Below, one piece after another: positions 32,237 through 41,620 of a stretch of DNA of 64,000 nt. The position numbers and the translations under genes were made by a program. The DNA is from Phenylobacterium sp. Lineage in GTDB: Bacteria > Pseudomonadota > Alphaproteobacteria > Caulobacterales > Caulobacteraceae. Below the pieces are notes generated by a model. The model saw only the letters and a list, made by a program, of their open reading frames with translations. It made no database searches and was not told where the DNA came from. The DNA is taken from assembly GCF_016793225.1 (NCBI RefSeq), contig NZ_JAEUMN010000035.1, positions 1 to 64,000 of the forward strand, given 5' to 3'. Position 1 is the first letter of the stretch; every line of letters starts with the position of its first letter.

Positions 32237-35220
32237 CCGCCTTCTTCGAACAGCCGGGGCCACGGTGGTTCAACATCCCCGCGCACCGGCCGTTCGCGGA
32301 AGACCTGGCGCGCGGCCTGTACGAGGCGCTCATCCCCCAGGGGCCCGAGGCCCTGGCCGACGCCGTGATCCTCACGCCCACGCGGCGCGGCGCGCGCGCC
32401 CTGGCCGACGCCTTCCTGCACGCCGCCGGCGGCCAGGCCGTCCTGCCGCCGCAGATGCGCCCGCTCGGCGACCTGGAAGCCGGCGAGCCGCCGTTCGAGC
32501 CCGGGGATCTGGCGCTGGACCTGCCCGCCGCCATCGATCCCCTGCGCCGCCGCTTCGAGCTGGTGCGGCTGGTCGCCGAGCTGGCCGAGCATGTGCCCGG
32601 CGGGGTCGGCAGCGCGGGCCAGGCGCTCGATCTGGCCGACGCCCTGGGCGGCTTCCTCGACGGCCTCCAGATCGAGGAGGTGGATGTCCGGCGCGCCCTC
32701 GCCGGCGCCGCGCCCGCCGAGCTCGCCGCGCACTGGGAGGTCTCCCGGCGCTTCCTCGACCAGGCGCTGGCGCTCTGGCCCCGGCGGCTGGAGGCGCTGG
32801 GCGTCGTCGACGTGAGCGAACGGCGCGTCCAACTTCTGCGCCGCCTGGCCCAGGCCTGGACCGACCGGCCGCCGAAGGGGGTGCTCGTGGCCGCCGGCTC
32901 CACGGGGACCGCGCCCGCCACTCGCGCGCTCATGATCGCCATCGCCGCCGCGCCGCGGGGCGCCGTGGTGCTGCCGGGGGTCGACCTGAACCTCGCCGAC
33001 AGGGCCTGGGCCAAGATCGACGTCCAGCACCCGCAAGGGGCCCTGAAGCGCCTGCTGGAAACCGCGGAGGTCGCGCGGGGCGACGTCCGAACGTGGCCCG
33101 CCTCGGCGTCCGAGACGCCGGCGCAGCGCTGGCGGCGCCGGGTGGTCAACGAGGCGCTCCGGCCGGCGGAGGAGACCGCCGACTGGCTGCACGTGATCGA
33201 GGACCTGCGCCGCGAGGACAGGGACGCGGTGGCCGAGGCGCTGAGGGGCCTCTCGCTCATCGCGGCGCGCACCGAGGAAGACGCCGCGACCGCCGCCGCC
33301 CTCCTGCTGCGCGAGGCGCTCGAGACCCCGGACCGCACCGCCGCCCTGGTGACGCCCGACCAGCGGCTGGCCCGCCGGGTCACCGCCAAGCTCGCCCGCT
33401 GGGGCGTGGTCCCGGACTCCTCCGCCGGCGAGAGCCTGGCGGGCTCGCCCTGCGGCGCCCTGGCCGCCCTGCTCGCGCGCGCCGCCGTGGATCCCGTCGA
33501 CCCGGTGGTCCTGCTGGGCCTTCTGAAGCATCCGTTCAGCCGCCTGGGCGATGCGGCGCGGCTGGAGCGCTACGGCCTTCGCGGCCCGCGGGCCCGCACC
33601 TGGGACGCCCTGTTCGAGCGCCTCCGCGGCAGGGCCGACGAGGCGATCCCCCTGGCCGAGCGCCTCGCAGCCCTCGTCGGCGGCCTCGCCTGGCCCGGCG
33701 AGGTCGACGCGCCGTCGGCAGCCGCGCGCCGGATCGTCGCCGCCATGGAGGCGCTGGCCGCCGACGGGGAGGGACGCACGGGAGACCTCTGGGGCGGGCA
33801 CGCCGGCGAGGCGATGTCGCGCCTGCTCTCGGGCCTGATCCGGGAGGGCGAGGACCTGCCGCTCGTGACGCCGCGCCAGTTCGCCGATCTGCTGCAGCGC
33901 CTGATGGACGGCGAGACCGTCCGGATCGGGGGCGCGACGCACCCGCGGCTTCGAATCCTGGGCGCCATCGAGGCCCGGCTGGTGCGCGCCGACCGCCTCG
34001 TCGTGGCGGGCCTGGAGGAGGGCGTCTGGCCCGCCGCCGCGCCGACCGACCCCTTCCTCTCGCGGCCCATGCGCAGCGACCTTGGCCTGCCCTCGCCCGA
34101 GCGGCGCATCGGGCTCGCGGCCCACGACTTCGCCCAGGCGGTCTGCGCGCCCGAGGTGGTCCTGCTGCACACCGAACGGCGCAACGGCCAGCCCACCGTG
34201 AAGTCGCGCTGGCTCTGGCGGCTGGAGACCCTGGCCAAGGGTGCGGAGCTCTCCATACCCGGCCGGCCCGAGGTGATGGAGTGGGTCCGGGCGCTGGACG
34301 CGCCGGGCCCCTACGAGCCGGTGAAGCGCCCCTCGCCCAAGCCGCCCGTCGAGCATCGGCCTCGCGAGCTCTACGTCACGCGGATCGAGACCCTGACCCG
34401 GGACCCCTACGCCGTCTGGGCGCGCGACATCCTGGGGCTTCGCCTGCTGGAACGGCCCGACGAGGAGATCGAGGCCCGCGCGCGGGGCACGGCGATCCAC
34501 GCGGCCTTCGAGCGGTTCGTCACCGACTGGCCGGGCGACCTGCCGCCGGACGCCGCGGCGATCTTCCGCGATCTCTATCTGGACGAGCTGAAGGCGGCCG
34601 GCATGCCGCTCGACGCCCTGGCGCGCGAGGGCCCGCTGGCGGGCGAGGCCGCCGCCTGGGTCGCGGACCTGGAGCGCCGCCGGCGCGCCGACGGCCGCGT
34701 CCTGCACGTGGAGCGGCGGGGTCAGGCCACGCTGGACATCGACGGCCGCCCCTTCGTCCTCGCCGCCAAGGCCGACCGCATCGAGGTCTCGCCCGACGGC
34801 CTGGCGCACGTGATCGACTACAAGACGGGACGCGCGCCGACGAAGAAGATGGTCGAGACCGGCTTCTCGCCGCAGCTCACCCTCACGGCGGCCATCCTGG
34901 AGCGCGGCGGCTTCGCCGACATCGGCCGCGCGACGGCCGGAGAGCTCACCTACCTCGAGATCAGCGGCCGCCGTCCCCAGCCTGGGCGCGAGGAGGTGCG
35001 GGCGGCGCCGCATGGCGACGGCGACAAGGTGCTGGTGACCCGTCAGGCCGTGGACGACGCCGTCGAGGGCCTGGAGCGGCTGATCCGCCGCTACGACGAC
35101 CCTTCGGTCGGCTACACCTCGCGCACCGCGCCGCAGTTCGTGAAGAGCTACGTCTCGGACTACGATCACCTGGCCCGGGTCTTCGAGTGGTCCACCAGCG
35201 GCGAGGACGACGACGAATGA
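32233..35220 (+). CDS. addB: Double-strand break repair protein AddB
   Basis: The 995-residue protein is an alphaproteobacterial AddB (TIGR02786-type). It opens with a degenerate helicase-like domain (VILTPTRRGARALADAF instead of a working Walker A), continues through VAGLEEGVWPAAAPTDPFL and ends with a RecB-like nuclease, RGTAIHAAFERF and VIDYKTG with D862 and K864. With AddA it resects DNA ends to Chi-like sites and loads RecA. The GTG start overlaps murU by 4 nt and its stop overlaps addA by 4 nt, supporting equal synthesis of the two subunits. Confidence 0.95.
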   Translation: MTAFFEQPGPRWFNIPAHRPFAEDLARGLYEALIPQGPEALADAVILTPTRRGARALADAFLHAAGGQAVLPPQMRPLGDLEAGEPPFEPGDLALDLPAAIDPLRRRFELVRLVAELAEHVPGGVGSAGQALDLADALGGFLDGLQIEEVDVRRALAGAAPAELAAHWEVSRRFLDQALALWPRRLEALGVVDVSERRVQLLRRLAQAWTDRPPKGVLVAAGSTGTAPATRALMIAIAAAPRGAVVLPGVDLNLADRAWAKIDVQHPQGALKRLLETAEVARGDVRTWPASASETPAQRWRRRVVNEALRPAEETADWLHVIEDLRREDRDAVAEALRGLSLIAARTEEDAATAAALLLREALETPDRTAALVTPDQRLARRVTAKLARWGVVPDSSAGESLAGSPCGALAALLARAAVDPVDPVVLLGLLKHPFSRLGDAARLERYGLRGPRARTWDALFERLRGRADEAIPLAERLAALVGGLAWPGEVDAPSAAARRIVAAMEALAADGEGRTGDLWGGHAGEAMSRLLSGLIREGEDLPLVTPRQFADLLQRLMDGETVRIGGATHPRLRILGAIEARLVRADRLVVAGLEEGVWPAAAPTDPFLSRPMRSDLGLPSPERRIGLAAHDFAQAVCAPEVVLLHTERRNGQPTVKSRWLWRLETLAKGAELSIPGRPEVMEWVRALDAPGPYEPVKRPSPKPPVEHRPRELYVTRIETLTRDPYAVWARDILGLRLLERPDEEIEARARGTAIHAAFERFVTDWPGDLPPDAAAIFRDLYLDELKAAGMPLDALAREGPLAGEAAAWVADLERRRRADGRVLHVERRGQATLDIDGRPFVLAAKADRIEVSPDGLAHVIDYKTGRAPTKKMVETGFSPQLTLTAAILERGGFADIGRATAGELTYLEISGRRPQPGREEVRAAPHGDGDKVLVTRQAVDDAVEGLERLIRRYDDPSVGYTSRTAPQFVKSYVSDYDHLARVFEWSTSGEDDDE

Positions 35221-38200
35221 CCGTGGTCGATCTCTTCCCGCCGGAACGCGACGACCAGCTGGAGGCGGCCGACCCCACGCTGTCGGTGTTCGTCACCGCG
35301 AACGCCGGGTCGGGCAAGACGAAGACGCTGATCGACCGGGTGGCCCGCCTTCTGCTGGCCAAGGCGAAGCCCGAGACGATCCTCTGCGTCACCTACACCA
35401 AGGCCGCCGCCTCCGAGATGCAGCGGCGGCTGTACGACACGCTCGGCGGCTGGTCGGTGGCGAGCGACGCGAGGCTGCGCCAGGAACTGGGCGAGCTGCG
35501 CTCGCGCCCGCCGGCCAGCTTCGACGCCCAGGACCTCTCGGAAGCCCGCAGCCTGTTCGCCGCCGCGCTCGAGACCCCGGGCGGCCTGAAGATCCAGACC
35601 ATCCACGCCTTCTGCGAGAAGGTCCTGAAGCGCTTCCCGCTCGAGGCCGGCGTCCCGCCGGGCTTCCGGGTCATGGACGACGCCGACTCCGCGGCGGTCG
35701 CCGCCGCCGCGCGCAAGCTCGTGGCGCACCACGTGCTGAACGTGCCGGGCGACCTCGCCGACGCCTATGGCCGCCTGGCGGTCTCGCTCGACTTCCGCCG
35801 CTTCCAGGCGATGTTCGCCGAGTTCGAGGCCCGGCGCGGGGAGCTGCGCGAGTTCTTCGAGGGCCGGGGCGGCCTGGACGGCGCGGTCGCCTGGGTCTGG
35901 CGCACGGTCGACGTTCCCGAGGGCACGGATCCCGAGGCGCTGGCGGCCCAGGCGATGGCCCGCATCGACCGCGACCTCTACCGCCGCTGCGCCGAGGCGC
36001 TGCGAGGGGGCGGCAAGCCGGGCAAGCAGGATACCGACCGGGCTGCAGCCCTGGCGGCGCTCGCGGCCGCAGAGTCGCCCTCGCTGGAGGACGCCGTCGC
36101 GCTGCTGTTCACCAAGGACGACGAGCCGCGGAAGTGGGTCGAGACGGCCAAGCGCCTGCAGGACGAGCCGGCGCTGCGCACCTTCCTGCTCGCCGAGCAG
36201 GAGCGCCTGCACGCCGTCCGGGAGCGCATGCGCGCGGCCAAGGTGGGGCACGACAGCGTCGACGCCCTGAAGCTCGCCCACGCCTATCTCGAGGCCTACC
36301 GGATCGAGAAGGACGCCTGGGGCGCGCTGGACTTCGCCGACCTCGTCGAGAAGACCTGCGCCCTGCTGCGCGACAGGCCGGCCGCCGCCTGGGTGCTCTA
36401 CAAGCTGGACGGCGGCGTCGATCACATCCTGCTGGACGAGGCGCAGGACACGGCGCCGGAACAGTGGGCGATCATCGACGCGCTCACCGAGGAGTTCTTC
36501 TCGGGCGAAGGGCCGCGCGAGGCCCGGCGGGTCGACCGCGGCGTCTTCGTGGTCGGCGACCGCAAGCAGTCGATCTACTCGTTCCAGGGGGCCCGGCCCG
36601 AGCTCCTGTCCGAGAAGTACCTGGCCTACCGCGAGCGCGCGGCCGGGGCGGGGCGGCGGGTGCGGCGCATCGACCTGCTGAAGTCCTGGCGTTCCACCCG
36701 CGAGGTGCTGCGCTTCGTGGACGCGGTGTTCACGCCGCCGCACCTGTCCGACGCCGTGCAGCCGGGCGATCCCGTCCGCCACCAGGTCGCCCCGCCCCGT
36801 GCGCCCCACCACGGCTGCGTCGACCTCTGGGACATGGAGGTGGACCGCAAGGGGCCCGAGCGCGACGCCTGGGACCTGCCGCTGGACGTGGAGGCGGAGG
36901 ACAGCGCGAACAAGAAGCTCGCCCGCCGCATCGCCGGCGAGATCCGGCGGCTGATCGCCGACGGCGAGGCGGTCCACGACCCGCGCCTGCGCGAGCTCAG
37001 GCCGGCCACCGCCGGCGACGTGCTGATCCTGGTCCGCCGCCGGGGCGCCTTGTTCGAGGAGATCCTGCGCGCGCTCAAGCAGGCCGGATTGCCGGTGGCC
37101 GGCGCCGACCGGCTCTCGCTGTCCAGCCACATCCTGTTCGACGACCTGCTGGCGCTGGCGCGCTTCGCGCTCTTCCCCGGCGACGACCTGACCCTCGCCG
37201 CGCTGCTCAAGAGCCCCTTCTGCGGCCTGGACGACGACAGCCTGTACCGCCTCGCCCACGGGCGCGAGCGCCGCCTGTGGAGCACGCTGCGCGCGCGCGC
37301 CGGCGAAGACGCCCGCTGGTCCGAAGCCGCCGGCTTCCTGCGCCTGGTCCTCGACACGGCGAAGTCGGCGAGGCCGTTCGAGTTCTTCGTGCGGCTGATC
37401 GACCATGTCGGGCCGGACGGCCGCTCGATGCGGCAGCGGCTTCTGACCCGCCTGGGGCCCGAGGCGGCCGACGCGCTGGACGAGTTCCTGAGCCAGGCGA
37501 TGGCCGCCGAGGAGCGGGGCGCGCACGACCTGGAGAGCCTGGCCGACGCGCTCTCGGGTCTCGAGATCGTGGTGAAGCGCGAGATGGAGGGCGCGCGCGA
37601 CGAGGTTCGCGTGATGACCGCGCACGGCGCCAAGGGCCTGGAGGCGCCCATCGTCATCCTGCCCGAGACCAATCTCGCCAACACCCAGCGCGGGTCGCCC
37701 CTGCTGCGCGTCGACCGGGGCGCGGAGGGCGTGGGCTTCCTGTGGTGCCCCCGTTCGGCCGGCGACTGCCCGCCCACCGGGGAGGCGCGGCGCCTGCGCC
37801 GCGAGCGCGAGGAGGCCGAGGCCTACCGGCTGCTCTACGTGGCCCTGACCCGCGCCCGCGACCGCCTGATCCTCTGCGGCCGGCGGGCCGAAAGCACGAA
37901 CGAGGCCAAGCTCGCGGGCTGGTGGGGCGCCGTGCGCGACGCCCTGGGCCACGCCGGCGTCGCCGAGGAGGTGAGCGAACTGCAGCACGAGGACGGCGCC
38001 CGCTTCCGCCGTTTCGGCCCCGACCCCGAGCGCCTTCGCCCTGCGCCGGCCTCCGGGTCGTCCCTGGCCCCGGCGCCGGCCTGGACCGCCGCGCCGGCCG
38101 CGCCCGAGGCCTTCGCCCGCTACGCCTCGCCGTCGGACCTCGGCGCCGACGCCACGTCGGCCTCCGCCTCCCCCCTCGCGGAAACCGCCGGCCTGGGCCG

Positions 38201-38717
38201 TTTCCGCCGGGGCGACCTGATCCACCGCCTCCTGCAGCTCCTGCCCGACCTGCCGCCGGGCGAGTGGGCCGCGGGGGCCCGGGCCCTGCTCGCGCGGGAA
38301 GCCGATCTCACCGACCCGCAGCGGGCCGAGATGGCCGCCGCCGCCCTCTCGGTGCTCGAGGACCCCCGCTTTGCCGAGGTTTTCGGGCCGGGCTCGCGCG
38401 CCGAGGTGGCGATCGCCGGGACCGCCGCCGCCCTGCCGCCCAACCTGCGCATTTCCGGCCGCATCGACCGACTGGTCACCCTGGCCGACCGGGTGCTGGT
38501 GGTGGATTTCAAGACCAACCGGCCCTCGCCGGCGGCCATCGAGGCCGCCGATCCCGCCTACCTGCGGCAGATGGCGCTCTACGCCGCGGTGTTGTCCGAG
38601 ATCTTCCCCGGCCGCCTGATCGAGGCCGCCATCGTCTGGACCGACGGGCCGAAGCTGATGCCGGTTCCAGAAAAGCTGATCGCCGACACCCTTGCCGAGC
38701 TCCGCCGTGCCGGTTGA
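35217..38717 (+). CDS. addA: Helicase-nuclease subunit AddA
   Basis: The 1166-residue UvrD-like helicase has Walker A ANAGSGKT (about 28-35), CVTYTKAAASEMQRRL, Walker B D407-E408 in LLDEAQDTAPEQW, VVGDRKQSIYSFQGARPE, motif V VMTAHGAKGLEAPIV and motif VI LLYVALTRARDRL. The C-terminal RecB nuclease holds RISGRIDRLV and VVDFKTNRPS (D1097, K1099). It is the motor and one nuclease of AddAB. It ends the 4-nt-overlap series; trxA follows after 82 nt with its own ribosome-binding site. Confidence 0.96.
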   Translation: MTVVDLFPPERDDQLEAADPTLSVFVTANAGSGKTKTLIDRVARLLLAKAKPETILCVTYTKAAASEMQRRLYDTLGGWSVASDARLRQELGELRSRPPASFDAQDLSEARSLFAAALETPGGLKIQTIHAFCEKVLKRFPLEAGVPPGFRVMDDADSAAVAAAARKLVAHHVLNVPGDLADAYGRLAVSLDFRRFQAMFAEFEARRGELREFFEGRGGLDGAVAWVWRTVDVPEGTDPEALAAQAMARIDRDLYRRCAEALRGGGKPGKQDTDRAAALAALAAAESPSLEDAVALLFTKDDEPRKWVETAKRLQDEPALRTFLLAEQERLHAVRERMRAAKVGHDSVDALKLAHAYLEAYRIEKDAWGALDFADLVEKTCALLRDRPAAAWVLYKLDGGVDHILLDEAQDTAPEQWAIIDALTEEFFSGEGPREARRVDRGVFVVGDRKQSIYSFQGARPELLSEKYLAYRERAAGAGRRVRRIDLLKSWRSTREVLRFVDAVFTPPHLSDAVQPGDPVRHQVAPPRAPHHGCVDLWDMEVDRKGPERDAWDLPLDVEAEDSANKKLARRIAGEIRRLIADGEAVHDPRLRELRPATAGDVLILVRRRGALFEEILRALKQAGLPVAGADRLSLSSHILFDDLLALARFALFPGDDLTLAALLKSPFCGLDDDSLYRLAHGRERRLWSTLRARAGEDARWSEAAGFLRLVLDTAKSARPFEFFVRLIDHVGPDGRSMRQRLLTRLGPEAADALDEFLSQAMAAEERGAHDLESLADALSGLEIVVKREMEGARDEVRVMTAHGAKGLEAPIVILPETNLANTQRGSPLLRVDRGAEGVGFLWCPRSAGDCPPTGEARRLRREREEAEAYRLLYVALTRARDRLILCGRRAESTNEAKLAGWWGAVRDALGHAGVAEEVSELQHEDGARFRRFGPDPERLRPAPASGSSLAPAPAWTAAPAAPEAFARYASPSDLGADATSASASPLAETAGLGRFRRGDLIHRLLQLLPDLPPGEWAAGARALLAREADLTDPQRAEMAAAALSVLEDPRFAEVFGPGSRAEVAIAGTAAALPPNLRISGRIDRLVTLADRVLVVDFKTNRPSPAAIEAADPAYLRQMALYAAVLSEIFPGRLIEAAIVWTDGPKLMPVPEKLIADTLAELRRAG

Positions 38718-38799
38718 TACAGGACCTGACCCCGCCTACATGGCCGAACCTAGAGGCGGATCGGCGTTGCCGTTTCAGCCGCGCGACAGGAGTTTCCCG

Positions 38800-39129
38800 A
38801 TGAGCACCGTGAAGGTCACCGACGAATCCTTCCAGACCGACGTCCTGGCGTCCGAGCAGCCCGTGCTCGTCGATTTCTGGGCCGAGTGGTGCGGCCCCTG
38901 CAAGCAGATCGCCCCCGCGCTCGAGCAGCTCTCCGACGAGCTGGCCGGCAAGGTGAAGATCGCCAAGCTCGACATCGAGCAGAGCCCCACCACGCCCTCG
39001 CGCTACGGCGTCCGCGGCATCCCCACCATGATGCTGTTCAAGGGCGGCCAGATGGCCTCGATGAAGGTCGGCGCCATGCCCAAGCAGAAGATCCTGGAGT
39101 GGCTCACCGAAGCCGGCGTCGCGGCGTAA
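38800..39129 (+). CDS. trxA: Thioredoxin 1
   Basis: The 109-residue protein has the canonical WCGPCK active site (C31, C34), DFWAEWCGPCK and the cis-proline in RGIPTMMLFK. It reduces cytoplasmic disulfides and supplies electrons to ribonucleotide reductase, methionine sulfoxide reductases and DsbD. The ATG at 38800 has acaggag 8 nt upstream. The sequence is full length. It converges with folC, with an inverted repeat between them. Confidence 0.97.
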   Translation: MSTVKVTDESFQTDVLASEQPVLVDFWAEWCGPCKQIAPALEQLSDELAGKVKIAKLDIEQSPTTPSRYGVRGIPTMMLFKGGQMASMKVGAMPKQKILEWLTEAGVAA

Positions 39130-39154
39130 GGCGCGAAGCACTCTCCACCGTGGT

Positions 39155-39197
39155 GCGCAGGGTCCCCCTTCCCTGGTAGGAAGGCAGGGGTCTGCGC
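39155..39197. terminator. Inverted repeat between convergent trxA and folC
   Basis: gcgcag...cttcc (39155-about 39172) pairs with ggaag...ctgcgc (about 39179-39197) around a short loop, with internal mismatches. It occupies the middle of the 85-nt gap between two convergent genes and probably serves as a bidirectional terminator, although no T-run follows. Confidence 0.5.
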
Positions 39198-39214
39198 TCC
39201 GCCCTCGCCGACGA

Positions 39215-40552
39215 TCAGCTCGGCCAGGTCTCGGGGCTCATGGCGAGCACCTCGCCGGCGAAATGCAGGCCGCCGCAGATCAGGACGTGCGGCGCAGGGC
39301 CCTCGATCTCCAGCGCCCGCGCCACCCCGTCCGACACATTGGCCGCCGTCTCGGGGCTCAGCCCGGCCCGCACGGCCGCGGTGACGAGCTCGTCGGCGCT
39401 GGCCGCGATGGCCGAGTCGAAGGTGGTGCAGATCACCCGCGGCCGCATCTCGGCGAAGGGCCGGAAGAAGCCCTCCGCGTCCTTGCGGGCGAACATGCCC
39501 GTGACCAGCACCAGCGGGCGTGGGTCGCGATCGACGATCCGGCTCGCCGCCTCGGCCAGCGCCCGGCCGGCGTGCGGGTTGTGCCCCCCGTCGAGCCAGA
39601 GGTCGGCGCCGCGCGCCTTCGCCAGCTCGGCCAGCGGTCCCGCGGTCAGCCGCTGCATCCGCGCGGGCCAGACCGCGCTCGCGACGCCGCGGCCCAGCAC
39701 CTCGTCCGACAGGCTGGGGTCGAAGGTCAGGGCCGCCGCCACGGCCACGCCCGCATTGCCGAACTGGTAGCCGCCGAAGAGGCTGGGGGCCGGAAGGTCC
39801 AGCAGCCGCTCGGGCATCTGCACCAGCAGGCGCCCCCGTTCTTCCCAGGCGTCGAAGTCGCGGCCCATCAGGAGCATGGGAGCCATGCGGTCGTCGGCCT
39901 CGCGCTCGATCATCTCCAGCGCCTCGTCCATCTGGCGCGCCACCACCACCGGACGGCCGTGCTTGACGATCCCGGCCTTTTCCCATGCGATCTTCGGCAG
40001 TCCCGGCCCCAGCATCTCGAGGTGGTCGTAGTCCACCGGCGTGATGACGCTCACCGCCGGCGCGTCGAACACGTTGGTGGCGTCGAAGCGGCCGCCCAGG
40101 CCCACCTCCACCACGCAAAGATCCGCCGGCGTCTCGGCGAAGGCCAGGAAGGCCAGAACCGTGGTGATCTCGAAGAAGCTGATCGGCTCGCCGCCGTTGG
40201 CCGCCTCCACGCGCTCGGTCAGCGCCAGCAGGTGCTCGTCGGTGATGAGGTTGCCCGCCAGGCGGATCCGCTCCGCGAAGCGGACGAGATGGGGCGACGT
40301 CAGGGCGTGCACGCGCAGGCCGGCCGCCTCGCCGATGGCGCGCAGGTACGCCACCGTCGAGCCCTTGCCGTTGGTGCCGGCCACATGGATCACCGGCGGC
40401 AGCCTGCGCTCGGGATGGTCCAGCGCCGCGAGCAGCCGCTCGACGCGGCCCGTCGAGAGGTCGATCAGCGTCGGGTGATTGGCCCGCAGCCGCTGGATCA
40501 CCGCATCCGAGGCGCGGATCGGATCGTGGCCGGGGTCGGACGGAAGGGTCAT
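39215..40552 (-). CDS. folC: Folylpolyglutamate synthase / dihydrofolate synthase
   Basis: The 445-residue Mur-ligase-family protein has the P-loop HVAGTNGKGSTVAYLRA (about 54-70), LTSPHLVRFAERIRL, VVEVGLGGRFDATNV and the C-terminal WLDGGHNPHA. It adds glutamate to dihydropteroate and folates. The ATG at 40552 begins MTLPSDPG. It lies 142 nt downstream of accD on the same strand, as is common in this group (trpA-accD-folC). The spacer contains an inverted repeat. Confidence 0.95.
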   Translation of the reverse strand: MTLPSDPGHDPIRASDAVIQRLRANHPTLIDLSTGRVERLLAALDHPERRLPPVIHVAGTNGKGSTVAYLRAIGEAAGLRVHALTSPHLVRFAERIRLAGNLITDEHLLALTERVEAANGGEPISFFEITTVLAFLAFAETPADLCVVEVGLGGRFDATNVFDAPAVSVITPVDYDHLEMLGPGLPKIAWEKAGIVKHGRPVVVARQMDEALEMIEREADDRMAPMLLMGRDFDAWEERGRLLVQMPERLLDLPAPSLFGGYQFGNAGVAVAAALTFDPSLSDEVLGRGVASAVWPARMQRLTAGPLAELAKARGADLWLDGGHNPHAGRALAEAASRIVDRDPRPLVLVTGMFARKDAEGFFRPFAEMRPRVICTTFDSAIAASADELVTAAVRAGLSPETAANVSDGVARALEIEGPAPHVLICGGLHFAGEVLAMSPETWPS

Positions 40553-40569
40553 GCCGCGATCCTTCCTCT

Positions 40570-40673
40570 CTGGGGGAGGCGCAGGGCGTCGCAGGTCCGA
40601 TGGGAACGGGGTGTCGCCCCGGACGCGAGCCGCCGGGGCCATGGGCCCCCTCCCGCTTCGCGAGCTCCCCCAG
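40570..40673. repeat. Spaced inverted repeat in the accD-folC spacer
   Basis: ctgggggag at 40570-40578 and ctcccccag at 40665-40673 form a perfect 9-bp inverted repeat that frames most of the 142-nt intergenic region. It may be a REP-like palindrome or a processing element dampening folC expression. The interior is GC-rich and non-coding. Confidence 0.4.
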
Positions 40674-40694
40674 GGGGGGAGCGTTCACACGTCA

Positions 40695-41615
40695 TCACGC
40701 CGCCCTGGAACGCTCGCGCCCCATCATGAGGGTGCCGAGGATCGAGCTCAGCTTTTCGGGGATGTCCTTGCGCTCGACGACCTGGTCGATCATGCCGCGC
40801 TCCACGAGGAACTCGGACTTCTGGAAGGTCGGCGGCAGGGTCTCGCGGATCGTCTGCTCGATCACGCGCCGGCCCGAGAAGCCGATCGTGGCGTTGGGCT
40901 CGGCCAGATGGACGTCGCCGAGCATGGCGTACGAGGCGGTCACGCCGCCCGTGGTCGGATCCGTCAGCACGACCACGTACGGCAGGCCGGCCGCCTTCAC
41001 CTCGTTCAGCGCCAGGGTGGTGCGGGCCATCTGCATCAGGCTGAGCGTGCCTTCCTGCATGCGCGCGCCGCCCGAGGCGGTGAAGATCACCAGCGGGACC
41101 CCCCGCCTCACGGCTTCCTTGGCCGCCACCACGAAGGTCTCGCCCGCGGCCATGCCGAGCGACCCGCCCATGAAGGTGAAGTCCTGCACGATCACCACGG
41201 CCGGCTGGCCCTGGATGTGGCCGTAGCCGCTGGCCATCGAGTCCTGCTCGCCGGTGGCCTTCCGCGCCGCCGCCAGGCGCTCGGCGTAGGGGGTGGTGTC
41301 CGGGAACTTCAGCGGGTCGTCGGCGATCACCGGGGTCGCGATCCGCTCGTACTTGCCGTCGTCGAAGGTGTAGGTCAGGCGCAGCTTGGCGCCGATGCGC
41401 ATGTGGTTGCCCGAGGGCGTCACCCAGAGCGCCGCCTCGAGGTCGGGGCGATACAGCATCTCGCCGGTGTCCGGGCACTTCACCCAGAGGTTCTCGGGCG
41501 TGTCCTTCTTGGTCAGCCCGCGCACGCCGGGCGCGATCCGCGAGAGCCACCCCCGCCGACGCTCGGTGTTGGGCGCTCGGCCCGGCTTGTCGTTTCGCTG
41601 TTCCGCCATCGCCAT
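40695..41615 (-). CDS. accD: Acetyl-CoA carboxylase carboxyltransferase subunit beta, zinc ribbon degenerate
   Basis: The 306-residue protein is AccD: LWVKCPDTGEMLYRPDLEA then LWVTPSGNHMRI, the catalytic core VVAAKEAVRRGVPLVIFTASGGARMQEG and DPTTGGVTASYAMLGD. With AccA it moves the carboxyl group from biotin to acetyl-CoA, forming malonyl-CoA. Bacterial AccD normally carries a Cys4 zinc ribbon; here only the first cysteine (C47) remains, while the other positions are T50, T66 and G69. The start ATG at 41615 is 5 nt from the trpA stop; an alternative ATG lies at 41609. Confidence 0.95.
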   Translation of the reverse strand: MAMAEQRNDKPGRAPNTERRRGWLSRIAPGVRGLTKKDTPENLWVKCPDTGEMLYRPDLEAALWVTPSGNHMRIGAKLRLTYTFDDGKYERIATPVIADDPLKFPDTTPYAERLAAARKATGEQDSMASGYGHIQGQPAVVIVQDFTFMGGSLGMAAGETFVVAAKEAVRRGVPLVIFTASGGARMQEGTLSLMQMARTTLALNEVKAAGLPYVVVLTDPTTGGVTASYAMLGDVHLAEPNATIGFSGRRVIEQTIRETLPPTFQKSEFLVERGMIDQVVERKDIPEKLSSILGTLMMGRERSRAA

Positions 41616-41620
41616 GGTCT

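Noticed and set aside
32265-38717. 2150-codon plus-strand frame spanning addB and addA
   Set aside because: It runs out of frame through addB and then falls into the addA frame; the first half is Arg/Pro/Gly-rich shadow sequence, so no giant fusion exists.
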